A stretch of 64,000 nucleotides of DNA from Epiperipatus broadwayi. Its lineage: Eukaryota > Onychophora > Udeonychophora > Euonychophora > Peripatidae. How positions within the stretch are numbered: the first letter of the stretch is position 1; each line of letters starts with the position of its first letter. The notes beneath the pieces were generated by a model, which did no database searches, was not told the DNA's origin, and worked only from the letters and a program-made list of their open reading frames with translations. The stretch lies in contig JAQFVV010006722.1 of assembly GCA_028023455.1 (NCBI GenBank), positions 250,001-314,000 on the forward strand. The letters run 5' to 3'. The position numbers and the translations under genes were made by a program. Shown here one piece after another: positions 34,291-45,815 of the stretch.

Positions 34291-37200
34291 ACCACTTATA
34301 ATGTGAATATATTATGAAAAAAGCATGTTTTTGTAAATAAATATATATTAAATCTGATTGATATGTTTTGATAAAAATATTTTTTGAAAAATATTCTGAT
34401 ATAAATAAACACAAACTTGATTATATGTTCAGTGTTAAAAAACATGAATATATAAGATAAAAATAGGTCTGAAAAGAAAAAAATGATATCTATGTCTTGA
34501 CTCAAGAAGAAAACAATGCAGATTTTGCAAATAGAGAAGTAGTTGTGGAACAGGAAAACCAGTGGTTAAAATAGTCTCACTCAGAATAGTTTCAGATATC
34601 TGTACCTTGTTTACTGTTTTAAAGTATTTTGTATACTCTATGGGCCACAAAAAGTATGATAATAGTAACTAGAAAAATACTATTTAACATGAATGATTGA
34701 AAAACAGAAGACACACAAGTCTAAAGAATTGAAACTGTGCAATCTTACTAAAATATGAACATTGAAGTTGTATAAAATGCAACATTGTCTGCTTTAAAGA
34801 AAATCATGCTACAAAAAATTTAGACTCTGCTTAATAATTTTTTACAGAAAAAAAAAAAGAGGGGGGGTATTTTTCAAAACCCACACGCCCCTCGCCCCCC
34901 AAGATCTACTGCAATCTTTCTCTAGTGGAACTCATCTACTGTGTCTACCATCACCTAAAGAAGATAATCACAATCATTGCTGAAATGATAAAGACTATCA
35001 TTAAAGGTTGTGATAGTTTAGAAAACCATGATTTAAAACTTTAAAACATTTTTATTATGGTAAGATCTTATCTTATATATAACTATAAGGTATTAAGTTT
35101 AAATATTTATAATTATTACTTTTTTTACTTATTTCAATATTTGGATTGGATTTATTATATTTATCTGGTAGCAGTTACGAATGTATAAGTACTTATTTCA
35201 TATTTAATTTATTTATTCCTAAATAAATTATTAGCTTATTTGTTATTAACCAACTTAGTTTGTTTTTTCTTTTTTTTCGAATTTATTCAAATATATACAT
35301 TAAATCTCCCGTATTATGACATATTTAAGCTTTCAACTTTCACTTTAATATTAAACCATTATTATTTATCTGAATATAATAAATTTGACCTCATTTGATA
35401 GATATTCTTGTTTAGAAATTAAATAAATTTTAAAAAATCACATTTTATTTCCGGAATTATTTTAAAAATTATATTTTAGTGAAAACAAAATGCTGACATG
35501 TCATCAAATTTCAGGTGGAATTGATTCAATTTGCAAAATGAATAAAATCTTCTTTGTTTTATGTTTGATTTAAAAATCTGACAAATTTTTTTAATAACTA
35601 TTAAATCTATCAACTTATGCTTTAAAAATTTAGAATTTTTTTTATAATTTTTATGATATTGCTGAATCTTATTACAATCTGGTGACTGATCTTATTCTAC
35701 AAATCTGTGGTTTTCCACATCTATAATAATAATATTCAAAAGAAAATATTCTTTTATATTTAAAAATAAAACATTTCTGTAAAAAATAAATATGTAATAA
35801 TATTTATACAAATATAGTCATAAACTTTTCAAAAAATAAAGTTTGTCTACCATCATAATATTTTCTTGATGATTATAATATTTCCACAAAATACACTTGG
35901 TAAAGTTCATGGTCACCAAATAAATAGTGTCTTCTCATCAAACTGGGTGTTCAGTTCCTTTGTAATAGTGATTATTTGATTTCCCCCACTGTCTTTTGAC
36001 TTTTTTTATAATTAAGATATTAGAAAATAAATATACAGTGAATTTTAAAGCTGTAAAAAAAAAACAGCTTCGCAAAATGTTCATCAGAGAAAAAAAATTT
36101 AATTGATAGAAATCTCAAATGAAGTTTGATTGTGTGGCTAAAATACCCAAATTAACTCTGAGAAGTCATGCAATCTATAAGATGACAAGCAGGGGTAATG
36201 GTAATAATCTAAAATGGTGATAGTGATATTAAGATTTCTAAAAATAAGCTTTTTATTTAGAATGTGGCACATGAAAATTAATTATAAATTGAATCTAGGA
36301 AAAGAAATTAAGACTTTTATAATATTTACATTTAGCTTAACATTAATGCTAGGTTATTTGATTATCATTATTGAATATTGGTTAGATTAAATGTATATAT
36401 TTAAGTTTAACCATTTTATTTGAACTCTATATTATTTGAGTTTAAATTAACTTCACTTGATACACTTTTTACATTATTTTTAGTACCATTACAATATATA
36501 TGTATAAATGTGTATATACCTATATTATAATGATCAGACTAAACATGTTTCAATGCTTTACATCTTTTTAAAATTTATATAAATTTATATGGGTGCCACC
36601 TGACTTTAAACATCAGGAAGTAAAACAACACATCACACACACACACATATATATATATATTGTAATGGTATACATATGCCATTACATTATTTTAAAATTA
36701 AAACGATCATAAATAAAAATTGATTTTATTAAAAATTAAAAGAGTTGTGTTTAACATATATAGATTGCACAGATGGAAAACTTTAAAACTATTTTTAAAA
36801 AAAAAAAGTATTTGAAAGTATTTTTTTGTAAAAAAAAAAAAAATAAAGATTGACATTTTTAAAAATAGAAATAAATGATTTCTATCAGGTTTAATCTTAG
36901 AAAATGGAAATAATTGTTTTATTATTTAAATGATTGTTTTAAAGGAAACTAGCCCTTGGGGCACTTAAATAATTAAAAAGGTCAGATAAGAGAAGAAAAA
37001 CAATTAGATTGACCAATGCAAGCATGAAGCCAAGCATGGACTGTGAATGGAACATTAGAATGAGTGACATCATGCTAGATCGATCCCTTGGATTTCTGAT
37101 AAGAGGACTATAACATTATAAAACACAAAATAATTTTTGTTGCAGCATTCTGATTATTAAGCTATATATGAATGGTAGCTGTATTGCAGACTTCACAATG

Positions 37201-38785
37201 TAGGAGTCTTGCAATAGATTTAATTTCCTTTGCAGCCGAGGCCTCTCGATGATCATCCCTGACCAAATGAATGGCTTGTAGCAGTCATGTCTCCAAAGCC
37301 CTATTAGCAAACAATAGGATCCACAAGAACTTCCATAAACTGAATGAAATCTGGAGGAGTCATCAAGACCAAAGGGAAAGTATAAACTTTTACCAATTGA
37401 ACTTTCTTTTAAATAAATATATCTTCAATAAGTAATCAATACTTAAAGAAAAAAGTAATATAAATAAAAGGACTCTTATCTGACCAAGAATAGAACTCTA
37501 AATTAATTATTAATATTTATTTTATATGTTTGCTATTTCAATTATTTCCATTTTTTTATTAATATTTGAAATCAAAAAAATTTATTAAATTTTAAGTTGG
37601 GTGTAGATAGTTGCATAGATTCATTATGTTGATTATGTTTTAATATTTTTTTATATGTGAAAATGTATATATATCGGTAAATATGATACCTCATGCTAAG
37701 TGTCTAAACATATTTACTGTTATATATATTTTAAGTTGTTTTTGCCAATGTGACAACTTAGGATGAGTGCTATTGGGTTTACTTTATTGTAAATTTCCCT
37801 TAGCATTTGTTCAATTAATAACTTTATATTTAAATTCATTTATGTTTATTTTAAAGGGTTTTAATTTCAGGTTATTTGTTTTGTAGTTATGTCGATGCTG
37901 GTGGAGGGATATATGAGTGTTTATGTCAATGTAATGTTAAGGGTGTTTAGCATACAGGGCAAAGCCCAACTAAATGCATGACCCAAAGGCATAGTCATTG
38001 CATTGCAATGTACACAGATGTATTTCCTGGGGTATTGACTTCCTTATCTCTATGGATAAGGACTATAAGTTGGCAGATAGACTGCTCTTCCCCACACGTA
38101 GCATTTCTCTAAAATATTATATACATGATTTCTTCTCCAGACAGATGCACATTCCTGTACTGGACAAGGATCATGTCCTTTAAATAATATCATGCTGCAG
38201 ATGCACATTCCTGACAGTGTGGTTTTATGTTAGCATCTTCATATTACATTGTTTGCATCTGTATATCCGAAAGCAGGTAATGGGTTGGCTGCGAACTTTT
38301 AATCTGAGATTGAATGGTTGTTTTGAAAAGTTTTTAAATCGAGTAATCTATGTAGCAATCTATACTCAACATTATAAAATAAACTTCTATAAATGGTCCA
38401 TCTGTGTGTACTTTCTAAAATAGTAATTTTAAATTAAAATTAATTATATCTAAATTATTCCTCAATTTTAAATATTTATATATGTGCATTAATAAATGTT
38501 TTTTGTGTGATATTACTGGCAGTGGCTTATTTTATTTTTTTAATATTAAAAATTTATTTTTAATTTCAAATCTTTTTGAATGAAATGTTGACTAAATATT
38601 TATTATACATCTCTGTGTCTCCTTGAGCTAGTGGCAAGGGCTAATGGTCAATATAAAATAAATTTGGATCTTAACAGTAAGTATCTGCCTACTAAATAAA
38701 TTTTCCAGGTTCAAATGGCCTGGGGGTGCCTTTGTATAGAAAATATGGTAAGACCACAATTTTCCCCAACTGCTATAATATATAT
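34291..38785. other. long AT-rich stretch without genes
   Basis: No gene or named repeat recognised. Minor items: G and C runs near 34860-34900; (CA)n(TA)n near 36635-36660, followed by a near-palindrome TGTAATGGTATACATATGCC; a 20-bp stem with three mismatches at 37666-37685 and 37709-37728; and GCAGATGCACATTCCTG-like text repeated near 38143 and 38197. Somewhat GC-richer, unexplained text lies at about 37000-37330 and 37880-38260. Confidence 0.5.
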
Positions 38786-39320
38786 AATCACTAGATGGAG
38801 CTTACCAATAGCTCTTATCAAGCTTTATTTCTTAAGTCAAAACAAAAGAGAAAGAATTCAAAATCAATATCGGGGGTTCCTATCTCCAGACTAATTGATT
38901 TTGAGATTATGGTTCACCTCAGTGACTCTAGAAACTAGATCTAAAATACCAACTCAAAAGTCAGCACTTATAAAACATGTTTCTATCAATTTGAAAGCAA
39001 GAACTTTTCAGACACATAAATGTCTTCAAATCCAGCCTTACAAACCAGATAACTATATGGGTCTGAATTTAGCTCAGTTTCACTATATAGTAATAGCCTC
39101 CGCAATATAGCATTGCAAAAGCCTTCAAAGGTACCCTTATAATAAATAAAACAAGTCATAAATTTCATAACTTGTTTTAACTTGCATTTTATGATCACTA
39201 GATGGAGCTTACCAATAGCTCTTATCAAGATTTATTTTATAAGTGCCGAAAGAGAAAGAATTCAAAATCTCTATTGGGGGTCCTATCTCCAAACCAATTG
39301 GTTTTAAGCTTGTGGCTGTT
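38786..39320 (-). repeat. repeat family B, two partial direct copies
   Basis: A longer copy (38786-39115) and a shorter one (39190-39320) both start ATCACTAGATGGAGCTTACC and run through CAATAGCTCTTATCAAG and a CCTATCTCCA segment. The longer copy includes the shared core AACTAGATCTAAAATACCAA and GAACTTTTCAGACACATAAA. Further copies lie at 52681-53660. Confidence 0.7.
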
Positions 39321-39699
39321 AGTCTTTCTTTTTTAAACTATAAACAACAACAACAACAAATTAAAAAGGCTTACAAATAACATGCTTCTTGAGTTTTTAG
39401 AAACCAGTTTAAAACTTTTTAAGCTTTTTTAACAATAATAACAGCTAAAATGAAAGAGCAACAACTTTAAAAACTATTACCCAAATAACCATTGAATGCT
39501 TGAAAATGGTTTTGTTTTCAAAAAAGAACAACAACAAATATTAAAAATCTTCAAAATAACTTCAATTTAGATTAACAACTTCAAACACTATTTGTAGAAA
39601 GGAAATTTTTGTTAGGTAAACATTACAAAAATGAAAACATTATATGTCAAAATAAACAAGTCAATACTTTCCAAAAATCCTACTGGGAATGCCATTTCA

Positions 39700-40605
39700 A
39701 AGACATCTCTGAAAGGATGACCAGGAAAATATCTTCATTTTTGTAAAGACATCACCACATAAATTCTGCAATATAGTTTGGCAGAACTTGATGGTGAGTT
39801 CCAAGTTGGTTCCAATTTATTCATTTTAAAAGACCCCAAAGACACTCAATGGTTTGTGTGTGAGTACCTGTGGTAGTGTCCACAAAGTTGTAGGTGTGAT
39901 TCACTGTCATATGTTGGAATCCTGACACTTCAAGATCAACAGATTTATAACCCTTCCAACAGTCCGAGAAGATAATCAATCCAAACTTCATATTGTCTTT
40001 CAGGGCCTGAAAAAGTGTGGATACAGACTGGCAAGGAACCCCTTTTATGAAACATTCATGTGTCTCATGGCACCCCCCCCCAATAATTCACTGTTGAGGT
40101 AGTACTCTTTCCTGATGGTTTTTTCTTCTTCTAAACAGAGTTTCACCACCACCAACTATCAAACCAGGCCCACCAATTTGACAGCATGGTCAGGCTGACA
40201 AACTCTCAGAACATAGCTTCCACAGACCATTGGTGCAATGCAAAATGGAATTTCAGGTGATTGACAGTTCTGTCTGGATGGCTGGACACTCAGCTGTTTG
40301 CAGCTCCAGTAATAGATAACATATATAGCTTGAACCAATGGTATTCTGGAGTTATCAAACCAACTCATCATTTGAATGGAACACATTCGCTTGCATGAAT
40401 GCAATGCACAGAAAATTGAGCAGTACCTTTTGTACAGAATAATTTCATCATTGCTGATCCAATGTGGAAGCACATTCATTCTTTGCAAAAATGACACAGC
40501 ACCTGATTCTATTGCCAGTAAGTCACAGAATCGAACAAGATGTGGGATTTCCTGTGCCATTTTGTTGATCTCATGAAATGTTACAGACAGTATATTACTT
40601 AACAT
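39700..40605 (-). pseudogene. Merlin-type transposase, left copy, broken
   Basis: The N-terminal 148 codons are open (40605-40159) and include MMSWFDNSRIPLVQAIYVI and YYWSCKQLSVQ, the pre-catalytic segment of IS1016-like transposases. Downstream, in shifted frames, come VGGGETLFRRRKNHQ (first catalytic Asp replaced), then IIFSDCWKGYKSVD with the second Asp, MTVNHTYNFVD, and THTQTIECLWGLLK with the final Glu. It would have been a DDE transposase of a cut-and-paste element; at least two frame breaks and stops inactivate it. The plus-strand frame at 40376 is antisense to it. Confidence 0.8.
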
Positions 40606-41879
40606 GTTACCTAATTCAAACTATCTTCACACATCTATTTGGACAAGGTTTTGCCACTTAAACCTTCAATACAGAATGGTGTTAAGTGTCAGATAATTAT
40701 TACTTAAGAAACTGCATTAGTTCAATACTAAAAATATATATATAATAAAAAAAACGATTTTCATAGAAATACACACACCCTCACACAAATCCATAGAGAG
40801 GTATGAACCATGTGAATTCACAAAAATTATTTACTGCAATGCGACAAAGCAGTCTGCAACCTGTAACACAACACAAGTGTTGTATTATGGTAAACACGGA
40901 TTCGAATATGCTGTCGGCTGCAGAAATGGCATTTTATATGATTTTGCACAAAAACAGTGCCATCAAGTGATGTCTTTGTCTAGTAAACTATTACCCTATA
41001 AATATATTCATATATTACTCACAGAGTCTTAATTTACAATAGTACTGCACAAAACCTTGTTTACTATGCCATAGTTTTCTAGATGTTAATATAAGTTATC
41101 AGCAACATATGTAAACAATATTATTGTATAAATCACATATTGTTGTTGAATCGGTAATAAATTGAGAGGTTGTCAAATTCTTGCATGCATCTACTGTTGC
41201 TTCTCAGACAGCCAATCAGATGTTAAGACAGCAGTCTGAAGCATGATCAAGCCACAACACATGACAGTAGGCATATGTGAGGGTTTGGCAACCTCTCAAT
41301 TTATTACTGATTCAACAACAATATGTGATTTATACAATAATATTGATTGCATACATTGCTGATAACTTATATTAACATCTAGAAAACTATGGCATAGTAA
41401 TCATAAGGTTTCACACTATACTATCGTAAATTAAGACTCAGTGAATAATATATAAATATATTTATAGGGTAATAGTTTACTAGACAAATATGTCACTTGA
41501 TGGCACTGTTTATGTGCAAAAGCACATAAAAATGCCATTTCCATGGCCGACAGCATATTCGAACCTGCATTTACTATAATACAACATTTGTGTTGTGTTA
41601 CAGATTTCAAGGCACCTTGTCACATCACAGTAAATAATTTTTGTGAATTTGCACACTTCATACCTTTTTATGGCTTTCAGTGAGGGTGTGAGTATTTGAA
41701 TTCTATAAAAATCATTCTTTTTATTTCATATATTTTTTTTAGTATTGAACTAATGCAATTTTCTTAAGTAATAATTATCTGACACTTTATACCATTCTGT
41801 ATTGAAGTTTTAAGCAGAAAAACCTTGTCCAAATAAATGTGTGAAGATAGTTTGAATAAGGTAACATGTCAAGTAATGT

Positions 41880-42730
41880 ACTGTCCATAACATTTCATGA
41901 GACCAACAAAATGGTGCAGAAAATCTGACATCTTGTTTGATTATGTGACTTACTAGCAACAGAATTGGATGTTGTCTCATTTTTGCAAAGAATTAATGTG
42001 CTTACACATTCAAAGAGATGCAATTATGGATCAGAAATGAAATTATTTTGTACAAAAGGTACTGTACAATTTCGCTGTCCATTGCATTCATGCAAGTGAA
42101 TGTGTTCCATTCAAAAGATGAGTTGGTTTGTCAACTCCAGAATACTGTTGGTTCAAGCTATATATGTTATCTATTACTGGAGCTGCAAACAGCTGAGTGT
42201 CCAAGCCATCCAGACAGAACTGTCGATTGGCAGAAATGCTATTTTGCATTGGAGCAACGGTCTGCAGGAGCTGTGTTCTGAGAGTTTGGCAGCTTGACCA
42301 TGCTGTCAAATTGGTGGGCCCAGTTTGACAGTTGAGGTGAATGATACTCAGTTTATAAAAAGAAAAAACCACCAGGGAAGAGTACTACCTCAACAGTGGA
42401 TTTTTTTGGGGGTGCCATGAGACACATGAATGTTTCTTAAAATGTGTTCCTTGCCAATCTGCACCCTCACTTTAGCAGGCCCTAAAAGACAACATGAAGT
42501 CTGGATTGACTATATTTTCAGACTGTTAGAAAGGTTATAAGTCTGTTGATTTTGAAGTGTCAAGATTTCATCATATGATAGTGAATCACACCTACAACTT
42601 TGTGGATTCTTCCACAGGCACTCACACACAAACCATTGAGTGTCTTTGGGGTCTTTTAAAGTGGAAAAATTGAAAACAAATGGAACTCACTGTCAAGTTT
42701 TGCCAGACTACTTTGGAGAATTTATGTGGA
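41880..42730 (+). pseudogene. Merlin-type transposase, right copy, broken
   Basis: Mirror copy of the left transposase. MSWFVNSRILLVQAIYVIYY and SCKQLSVQ lie at about 42118-42210. The catalytic part reads VEVNDTQF (first Asp changed to Asn) near 42325-42350 and IFSDC-stop-KGYKSVD near 42510-42545, where Trp is a stop. THTQTIECLWGLLK is intact near 42625-42660. More N-terminal frameshifts than the left copy. Confidence 0.78.
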
Positions 42731-42975
42731 GATGTCTCCACAAAGATGAAGATGTTTTCCTGGCCATCCTTTCACAGATGTCTTTGACATGGCACTCCCA
42801 GTAGGATTTTTGGAAAGTTTTGACTTGTTTATTTTGACAAATAATGTTTTCATTTTTGTAATGTTTACCTAACAAAAATTTCCTTTTTATAAATAGCATT
42901 TGAAGTTGTTAATCTTAATCAAAGTTATTTGAAGATTCTTAATATTTGTTGTTGTTCTTTTTTGAAAACAAAACC

Positions 42976-43800
42976 GGTTCCAATCAGATGTTAGGACAGC
43001 AGTCTGAAGCATAATCAAGACATAACACATGCAAGAGTTTGGCAACCTCTCAATTTATTACTGATTCAACAACAATATGTGATTTATACAATAATATTGT
43101 TTACATACATTGCTGATAACTTATATTAACATCTAGAAAACTACGGCATAGTAAACATAAGGTTTCACACTGTACTATCATAAATTAAGACTCAGAGAAT
43201 AATATATGAATATATTTATAGCTTCATGCTTTCATGCCAACATGCTTAAGACTGGATTATATATATATATAAAGTTAAGTAGAGAAGAGGGTGGGACCAT
43301 CCTTTCCTTGATCGTGCTTCAGACTGCTGTCTTAACATCTGATTGGCTGTCTTAGAAGCAACAGTAGGTGCATGTGAGAGTTTCTCAATTTATTACCAAT
43401 TCAACAACAATATGCGATTTATACAATAATATTATTTACATACGTTGCTGATAACTTATATTAACATTTAGTAAACTACGGCATAGTAAACTTAAGGTTT
43501 CATGCTGTACTATTGTAAATTAAGCCTGAGTGAATAATATATTTATAGCTTCATGCTTTCAATTTAAGATACTTAAGACTGGCTTATATATATATATATA
43601 AAGTTGGGAAGAGGGTGGGACCATCTTTTTCTTATCAAAAACTCTGTTATGTGCTGCGGCTTGATCTTGCTTCAAACTGCTGTCTTAACATCTGATTGGC
43701 TGTCTGAGAAGCAATAGTAGGCACATGCGAGAGTTTGGCAACCTCAATTTATTACTGATTCAACAACAATATGTGATTTATACAATGATAATATTATTTA
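42976..43800. repeat. tandem array of units of about 345 bp
   Basis: The landmark GAGAGTTTGGCAACCTC (or a close variant) occurs at about 43034, 43377 and 43729, giving periods of about 343 and 352. Each unit contains ACATCTGATTGGCTGTCT (an inverted CCAAT box), a TATATATATATAAAGTT stretch, GAGGGTGGGACCATC and ATAGCTTCATGCTTTCA. The same unit also forms the centre of the Merlin palindrome. No coding frame. On the minus strand, CCAAT lies roughly 100 bases before a TATA-like run, a promoter-like arrangement. Confidence 0.8.
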
Positions 43801-44704
43801 ATACAATTCTTTTATTATAATAAAACCCCTATATGAATGTACTATTGACAAAGTCTAAAAAATATACCTAGTGGAACAAGCCAAGTATTTGACTTTTTTT
43901 TAGTTATCGAATATAATTTATGAATAAACAAATAAAGTGCAAGGCATTTTAATGGCTTCTTAAAATGTATTGAAAAAACAATTTAAGTATGAAAATTTAA
44001 AATTTCTTCCCTTAAATAAAACCTGGTAAATCCCTAATTGTCAGACTATATAATAAAGTATAATATATGTAATATGACTTAGTTATTAATAGCATTAAAA
44101 AATAAAATAATATAGTAGTGTCATTATTTTATTATTGAATGAAAACAAGTGAAACTCTTTCTGTTAATAGAAACTAAAGAAGTCATGTGTGTCAGAGGTT
44201 TTGAATTAAAAGTAATTTTAGCAAATAGGTGGTAATGAAATGAACATTATACCAGTCATGTCATTTAAAATGGATCTAGTTTGGTGGTCCTAATGAAATA
44301 TAAAAGTTATATACATAAACAATGTAAGTATAAAAATTTAAAATATTGGATTATATATATAATAAATTATAGTTATTAATAGTGGAATAACATGCACATA
44401 AAAAATTAAATAATAATATAAACATTTTATTATTAAAGGAATATAACTTTATTAATAAAAATTGTGAATACATTTATATTTGAGAGATTTTGAATAGGCT
44501 TTTAAACAAACAATAATTTTTTTTAACAATTTTAAACAAATTGTTTACATGTCAGTTAAAGTTGATCTAAATATTGGTAAAAAAAATTTAAGAGTTACAT
44601 CAGCATTTATAACTATTGTATTTCAGAAAGAATAATGGGGATAAGCTGGACTGTCTTTTTTCCTCACTATGCAAGATAGAGCTAGGAAGCAAAGCATTCC
44701 TCTG
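43801..44704. other. AT-rich sequence
   Basis: No gene or named repeat recognised. Confidence 0.5.
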
Positions 44705-45155
44705 GCTATAGATAATTATATGCATATTATCGAGGTTATAGCCTCAGTAAATATTACTTATGTAATCAATGTGCATTTAATAAATTTATAATTACAACTT
44801 TAAATTACTGTAATAAATTTTTAAATATAAAATCTTTCCATTGACTCATTGTAAATTGAAAGATTTTGCAAGTATTAATGTGTAATAAGAAATGTGGACT
44901 TAATCAGTTAAGTATTGAATAGCTTCATGCTCGCAGATCTAACCGCTTCAGCTTCACCTATTTAAATAGAAAGTAGGTTGAAGTAAAGAAGGGTTCCCCT
45001 CTTTTCTTCCATAGTGTAAGCTTGTGGTTAAAACATCTGTAGAGGTCCCTACTATCGCATTTTATACGCATATTATCGAGGTTATAGCCTCAGTGAATAT
45101 TACTTACGTAATCAATGTGCGTTTAATAAATTTATAATTACAATTTTTAAGGTAA
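44705..45155. repeat. direct repeat with 346-bp period
   Basis: A segment of about 90 bases containing ATTATCGAGGTTATAGCCTC and CAATGTG(C)ATTTAATAAATT occurs at about 44718-44805 and again at 45062-45150. The intervening text contains ATAGCTTCATGC (44919), also found in each 345-bp unit at 43219 and 43555. GAGG-TTATAG-CCTC can form a small hairpin. This may be a diverged continuation of the tandem array. Confidence 0.65.
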
Positions 45156-45499
45156 GTAAACTGAACATGAGATCCAATATGGACAAGCCTTTGAGCCATT
45201 CAGGGTCAGTATAGTGGGTTCTAGAAGATATGACAGACAGTGCAAAGTCAAAAAAATCTGGCATATAGCCAATAACATGCATGCTATTAATAAGAAAAAG
45301 ATGCATATCACTTTGTCAAAAGTGGATTATGTAAATTAAATAATTTACATTTTTGTAAAAAATATTTAAATACTCTTTTATGACAGACAACAGCTGTTAT
45401 AATGTTAAATTGGTATGACTATGATTAGTGGATAATTGAAAGCATGCTAAACATAATAATTATGAATAAAAAATAATTCTTTTCTTAATAAACAGGGTG
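45156..45499. other. AT-rich sequence
   Basis: No feature recognised. Confidence 0.4.
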
Positions 45500-45815
45500 A
45501 ATATTCAAAATAAGAGTCATAGATCACATGACCCTATCTCTTAAGCTTGTAAGTTATAAAATAATGAGGATTGCCAATTCCTCTACAAGTTTTGTGATAA
45601 ATGCTTAGCCAGAGCCAGCACTTAAAATATCTCTGTCAGGAACCCCTCCCCAAACCCCTGACCATGGTTTCGTGCTTTGGCACTCCTCAGAGAGGAGTCA
45701 GGATAGGTTCAGACACTAGATCTAAAAATACCAACCCAAAGCCAGCATTTAACTAAAAGTTATCTATTGAGTGGAAAATCTGAAATTTTCAGACATCTAC
45801 ATGTCTTCAAACCCA
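45500..45815 (+). repeat. repeat family A, single copy
   Basis: Matches one arm of the foldback at 17912-18362 (GCTTAGCCAGAGCCAGCACT, CTGTCAGGAACCCCTCCCC, CACTAGATCTAAAAATACC, TATCTATTGAGTGGAAAATC), then continues ATTTTCAGACATCTACATGT, where the foldback turns round. The flanking CTTAAGCTTGTAAGTTATAA is also shared with the foldback flank. Confidence 0.85.

Larger units (their letters stand above)
39508..42975. mobile_element. 3.5-kb palindrome containing two Merlin-type transposon copies
   Basis: The left arm starts with GGTTTTGTTTTC at 39508 and the right arm ends with its complement at about 42975. Arms of about 1.65-1.7 kb are reverse complements with scattered differences and small indels. 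The innermost paired parts are about 41162-41187 and 41272-41299, leaving a loop of roughly 80 bases. Each arm carries one Merlin (IS1016/ISXO2-like) transposase relic, 5' ends facing the centre. The central part of each arm is the same sequence as the tandem units at 42976-43800. Whether this is one inverted duplication or two insertions cannot be decided by eye; the identical outer limits favour a single inverted duplication. Confidence 0.85.

Noticed and set aside
33936-34295. YMDD motif as evidence of an LTR retroelement or virus
   Set aside because: The neighbouring domains (thumb with W-G...GLH motif and C-terminal zinc-knuckle-like region) are those of non-LTR elements.
40376-40576. 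Plus-strand open frame with cysteines
   Set aside because: It is antisense to the Merlin transposase relic.
42976-45155. Spliced-leader, 5S or snRNA gene array
   Set aside because: No 5S or snRNA sequence, Sm site or matching splice donor that I recognise; kept only as an unexplained tandem repeat.
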